Below, piece after piece: positions 60,762 to 64,000 of a stretch of 64,000 nucleotides of DNA (position 1 is its first letter; each line of letters opens with the position of its first letter). The notes beneath the pieces were generated by a model. It made no database searches. It was given only the letters and a program-made list of their open reading frames with translations, and was not told the DNA's origin. Location of the stretch: positions 62,001-126,000 of the IMG/VR virus record IMGVR_UViG_3300024346_000008; one strand, 5' to 3'. The position numbers and the translations under genes are program-made. The DNA comes from a virus.

Positions 60762-63700
60762 TTATTCTACCGTTTGTAATGTGTCTACGTCTTTACGTGT
60801 TGCTTGTACAAAGTAAAAGCAATCAATTGGGGTATTTGAATTAATAACTACGGTATTATTTTCAATGTTTTGTACATATAATATTTGTTGTGTACCAATT
60901 GGCGTTAATTGTACCGTAATACTATCTGCATCTACTAACCATTCCCATTCTTCTGGTAATTGGATAATATTATTTTTTGTTAACCGTCCCCGCACATATA
61001 CGCCATGTTCTGGACCTTCCAATACACCGTAGATAAGTTTCTTGCCTAACAATATTTGATGGTCAATTTTGAAACTCTTGGTCGTAGCTTGAAATGCTCC
61101 GAGTATTGTTGCCGACCCTGTGATATTTAATGCGTTACTGCCCGTAATGGTTAATGACCCCGTGATGATGGCGTTTCCAGTATATGGGAACGTTGACCCA
61201 ATACTGGACGTAGTAAAGATTTTTCCGGTAGCAGTTTCTAATACCAATACACTATTTGCATTAGTGGTATTGGATATACTTACTAAATTGACATTGGATG
61301 CGGTGATACTACCATTTGTAGCGTTAAGACTGCCCGATACCGTGAGGTTATTACTAAAGTTACCAGACCCCGATACATCAAAATTATAGTTTGGCGTAAC
61401 AATGTTAATACCAACTTTTGCTACCGATGGTGATTGTGAACCAGTAAATTGAACTGCTACATTGTTATACGAGCCGGTGGCAAATATAATTCCGCCAATA
61501 TTAATAGAATCGGTTATGTTACGAGGTAAACCAATACTGTTACCCACAACGATATTGTTTGACCCCATACTATCTACTGAATTAACTACATATCCCGACG
61601 AGTCTCCTATTAATATTGAATATGAGGCACTAACTGCATTATTTCCGGCACGTTTTCCTAAAAATGTTGAATAACGTGCGTTACTTGCACCAAATCCTGC
61701 CCGCAGTCCAATAAAGGTTGAACCGGTTGCGTCCGTGGCAAGTTCACCGGCACGTTCACCAATAAATGTTGAATTACTTGCTCTACTTGCACTAAATCCT
61801 GTCCGCAGTCCAATAAAGGTTGAGTTGTATGGATCAGTGGCGTTCTGACCGGCACTTGCCCCCACAAATGTTGATAATGATGCGGATATTGCCTTATATC
61901 CTGCAAAAGACCCTAAAAATGTTGAAGTATCTGCTTTACTTGCACTAAACCCAGCACTGTCACCAACAAAGGTTGAATTGAATGCAGATCGTGCTGCGAA
62001 GCCTGCTTGGTCACCAATAAATACGACATTGTATGCCCCCGACGCAGAGTATCCCGCTTGATATCCTAGTAAATTTGAATTATTAAAGTTACCCGGGTCA
62101 CCTGCTCCTGCTTCAGACCCGATAAAATTAGAATTAGATGCATTGCGGCCGCCCTGCGTTCCTGCAAGATATCCAATCATGACAGAATCGTTTGATGCAA
62201 CTGCGTCATATGCTACTTGATATCCAATGTATACACTATTATATGAACCGTTACGAGCGGCGGTGGTTCCTATAAATGTTGAATAATCACAATCAAACGA
62301 TGCCGTTCCTGCGCCGAATCCTAAATATGATGCGGAAATTCCAGGTCTACCTATCCCAGAATTTGCTGTTATTAATGAACTTGACGCCCCGGCGGCAAAG
62401 GGATAACTGGATGATATTGCATTACTTGCCCAACTACTCGTACCGAACAATGAACTAGTAATTCCGCCACCGATAACCGTGATACCACTACCCGTCACCG
62501 TCAATGACCCACTAATGACTGCTGCACCAACAAACGGGAATGTAGTTGCCGTCACCCCCGTTAATCCGGTACCATCCCCCTTGAATGACCCCGTAAAGGA
62601 GCCAGTGAATGGGTCACTTAGTGTAGTAAATTGTTGTGAACTAGAGACAACTCCAGCAGGTAATGTTGCAATTGCACTTAATGCGTAGGATGCAGTTGTG
62701 GCAAACGAACTGGATATTGCATTACTTGCCCAACTACTCGTACCGAACAATGATGCGGTAATATTATTGGTGGAGAAGACTTTATTGGTTGCCGTTTCTA
62801 ATACTAAAAGCGTATTTGGACCAGGAGTACCAGAAAGTACTAAGTTCACATTTGATGCGGTAACACTGCCCGAAATATTCAACGACCCACTAATGACTAC
62901 TGGACCCACCGTTGTTTGACTGCCCGTAGTGTATAATGACCCCGATACATCTAATCCATTTGGAAAATTAATATATCCCGTAAAAGATGACGCGGTTGCT
63001 GCCGTGGTGGCAAAGGATGCAGTTGGTGGCGTAAAGGTAATAGACGTTGCTGCGGATGCCGTGGTAGCAAATGAAGATGATACTACATTACTTGCCCAAC
63101 TACTCGTACCAAATACTGACCCACTAAATATACCAATAAACGACCCTGTGAACGATCCTGTATTAATTTGCGAAGAACTGGAAACCACTCCCGCAGGTAA
63201 TGTTACATTTGCACTTAATGCATAACTTGATGTAGTGGCAAATGAGGAGGAGATTGCGTTACTGGCCCAACTGGCTGTTCCAAACGCAGACCCACTATGA
63301 ATGCCAATGAACGACCCTGTAAACGAGCCGGTATTAATTTGTGCAGAACTAGAAACCGTACCCGTTGGTAAGAACGCAATAACTTGTGCAGAACTACTGA
63401 CAATGTTTGCAGGAACATTACTTAGTCCTGTGTAGGATACTTGTCCAGAACTGGATACCGTTCCAGCGGGCAATCCCGATGGAAGTACATAAGATGCTGA
63501 TGTTGCCCAACTACTTGTTCCCGTCAAGGTACCTACAAACGAACCACTAAACGAACCTGTATTGATTTGGGTAGAACTACTAACCAATCCTTCAGGTATT
63601 CCAGTGAGCGATGTCCATGCAGTTGACCCCGTAGCCATCGTGGGTGCCCATGAGGCAGATATTGCAAATGATGCAGTGGTTGCCCAACTAGACGTACCTA

Positions 63701-64000
63701 TTAATGTTCCCGTAAACGAACCGCTAAACGACCCCGTATTGATTTGTACAGAACTACTAACTAACCCCTCCGGTATACCGGTAAGACTTGTCCATGTAGT
63801 TGACCCTGTGGCTTGTGTTGGTGCCCATGACGCAGATAACGCCGAGACTGCAAAGGATGAGGTGGTGGCAAATGAACTGGATATTGCGTTACTTGCCCAA
63901 CTTGCGGTCCCTATTAAGGTTCCAATGATTTGGTTGGTGACATTCAACGAACCTGTTATACCGTAAGACCCTGTGAGTTGTTTGCTGTTAATCCATATAC
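60762..64000 (-). CDS. Giant tail fibre, partial, with YadA-like repeats and chaperone-like tail
   Basis: At least 1061 residues are visible, and the frame stays open past the TTG at 63947 to the window edge, so the 5' end is missing. The N-terminal half repeats modules like QINTGSFTGSF and SSFATTASYALSA. A region of about ten units like NSTFIGERAGELA resembles the head of trimeric YadA-type adhesins. The last 125 residues (KSFKIDHQILLGKKLIYGVL, GPEHGVYVRGRL, TVQLTPIGTQQ) match a common fibre C-terminal domain, possibly a trimerisation or chaperone domain. It is probably a long trimeric fibre. Confidence 0.85.
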   Translation of the reverse strand, partial: IWINSKQLTGSYGITGSLNVTNQIIGTLIGTASWASNAISSSFATTSSFAVSALSASWAPTQATGSTTWTSLTGIPEGLVSSSVQINTGSFSGSFTGTLIGTSSWATTASFAISASWAPTMATGSTAWTSLTGIPEGLVSSSTQINTGSFSGSFVGTLTGTSSWATSASYVLPSGLPAGTVSSSGQVSYTGLSNVPANIVSSSAQVIAFLPTGTVSSSAQINTGSFTGSFIGIHSGSAFGTASWASNAISSSFATTSSYALSANVTLPAGVVSSSSQINTGSFTGSFIGIFSGSVFGTSSWASNVVSSSFATTASAATSITFTPPTASFATTAATASSFTGYINFPNGLDVSGSLYTTGSQTTVGPVVISGSLNISGSVTASNVNLVLSGTPGPNTLLVLETATNKVFSTNNITASLFGTSSWASNAISSSFATTASYALSAIATLPAGVVSSSQQFTTLSDPFTGSFTGSFKGDGTGLTGVTATTFPFVGAAVISGSLTVTGSGITVIGGGITSSLFGTSSWASNAISSSYPFAAGASSSLITANSGIGRPGISASYLGFGAGTASFDCDYSTFIGTTAARNGSYNSVYIGYQVAYDAVASNDSVMIGYLAGTQGGRNASNSNFIGSEAGAGDPGNFNNSNLLGYQAGYSASGAYNVVFIGDQAGFAARSAFNSTFVGDSAGFSASKADTSTFLGSFAGYKAISASLSTFVGASAGQNATDPYNSTFIGLRTGFSASRASNSTFIGERAGELATDATGSTFIGLRAGFGASNARYSTFLGKRAGNNAVSASYSILIGDSSGYVVNSVDSMGSNNIVVGNSIGLPRNITDSINIGGIIFATGSYNNVAVQFTGSQSPSVAKVGINIVTPNYNFDVSGSGNFSNNLTVSGSLNATNGSITASNVNLVSISNTTNANSVLVLETATGKIFTTSSIGSTFPYTGNAIITGSLTITGSNALNITGSATILGAFQATTKSFKIDHQILLGKKLIYGVLEGPEHGVYVRGRLTKNNIIQLPEEWEWLVDADSITVQLTPIGTQQILYVQNIENNTVVINSNTPIDCFYFVQATRKDVDTLQTVE
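61490..62290 (-). repeat. Coding repeats of the YadA-head type
   Basis: About ten diverged units of 22-26 codons with the pattern NSTFIG..AG..A in the giant fibre gene. In YadA-type adhesins this pattern makes a left-handed beta roll in a trimer. Unit sequences differ, so the array is old, not recently expanded. Confidence 0.7.

Noticed and set aside
1-64000. Prophage or integrated element
   Set aside because: No integrase, repressor, attachment site or bacterial flank is seen; the gene set is that of a lytic T4-type phage.

Overview
The window looks like the interior of the genome of a tailed phage with T4-type core genes. It carries the T4-style replication set: sliding clamp gp45, clamp loader gp44 and probable gp62, family B polymerase gp43, gp41-type helicase, UvsX recombinase, gp32 single-strand binding protein and a 5' exonuclease. 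It also carries a contractile-tail baseplate and tail-fibre block. No capsid, terminase, portal or integrase gene is present, so this is only part of a larger genome. The host cannot be fixed. Five exported proteins (2556-5928) have the 'DT..VDS' and Ig-like style I associate with Gemmatimonadota and related phyla; this is a weak inference.

Layout. Coding density is very high: no gap over 300 bases lacks a gene, and successive genes often overlap as ATGA or TAATG. Every gene is on the minus strand except one small plus-strand gene at 7571-7777, so transcription runs right to left. (a) 1-2469: small hypothetical genes, some Cys-rich, plus a SpoU/TrmH-type RNA methyltransferase. (b) 2477-2532: a terminator hairpin with a promoter inside it. 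(c) 2556-5928: an operon of five exported proteins. (d) 5983-16907: a Cas4/AddB-like nuclease, dCMP deaminase, clamp loader, ClpP-like protease, DNA methyltransferase, TET-associated-type glycosyltransferase, clamp, amidase, a tRNA-like element and DNA ligase. (e) 16978-28571: a DoxX-like membrane protein, DNA polymerase, dUTPase, two thioredoxins around a Vsr-like nuclease, B12-dependent ribonucleotide reductase, helicase, exonuclease, UvsX and gp32. (f) 28642-30797: a nucleotide-sugar dehydrogenase and a divergent family A polymerase-like protein. (g) 30798-40726: baseplate, tape measure and hub proteins. (h) 40763-42646: a SMARCAL1-like helicase. (i) 42878-50472: eight sugar-modifying genes. 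(j) 50518-64000: virion surface and tail-fibre genes, including a Thr/Pro-repeat protein, LamG-like lectins and a very large fibre cut by the window edge.

How it fits together. Dcd/dut/RNR/thioredoxin enzymes supply dNTPs to a T4-type replisome. At least seven sigma70-like promoters (TTGAC box, 17-base spacer, TATATT-like box) suggest that the host housekeeping RNA polymerase transcribes these genes. The promoters of uvsX and gene 32 share a palindromic operator-like site over the -10 box. The sugar cluster sits directly downstream of the Thr/Pro-repeat gene and makes a coherent set for building or attaching a methylated, possibly fucosylated glycan. The idea that this glycan decorates the phage's own Thr/Pro stalk is the most interesting hypothesis here. 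Other notable items are the tRNA-like RNA, the second (family A-like) polymerase, and the TAGT glycosyltransferase without a visible TET enzyme.
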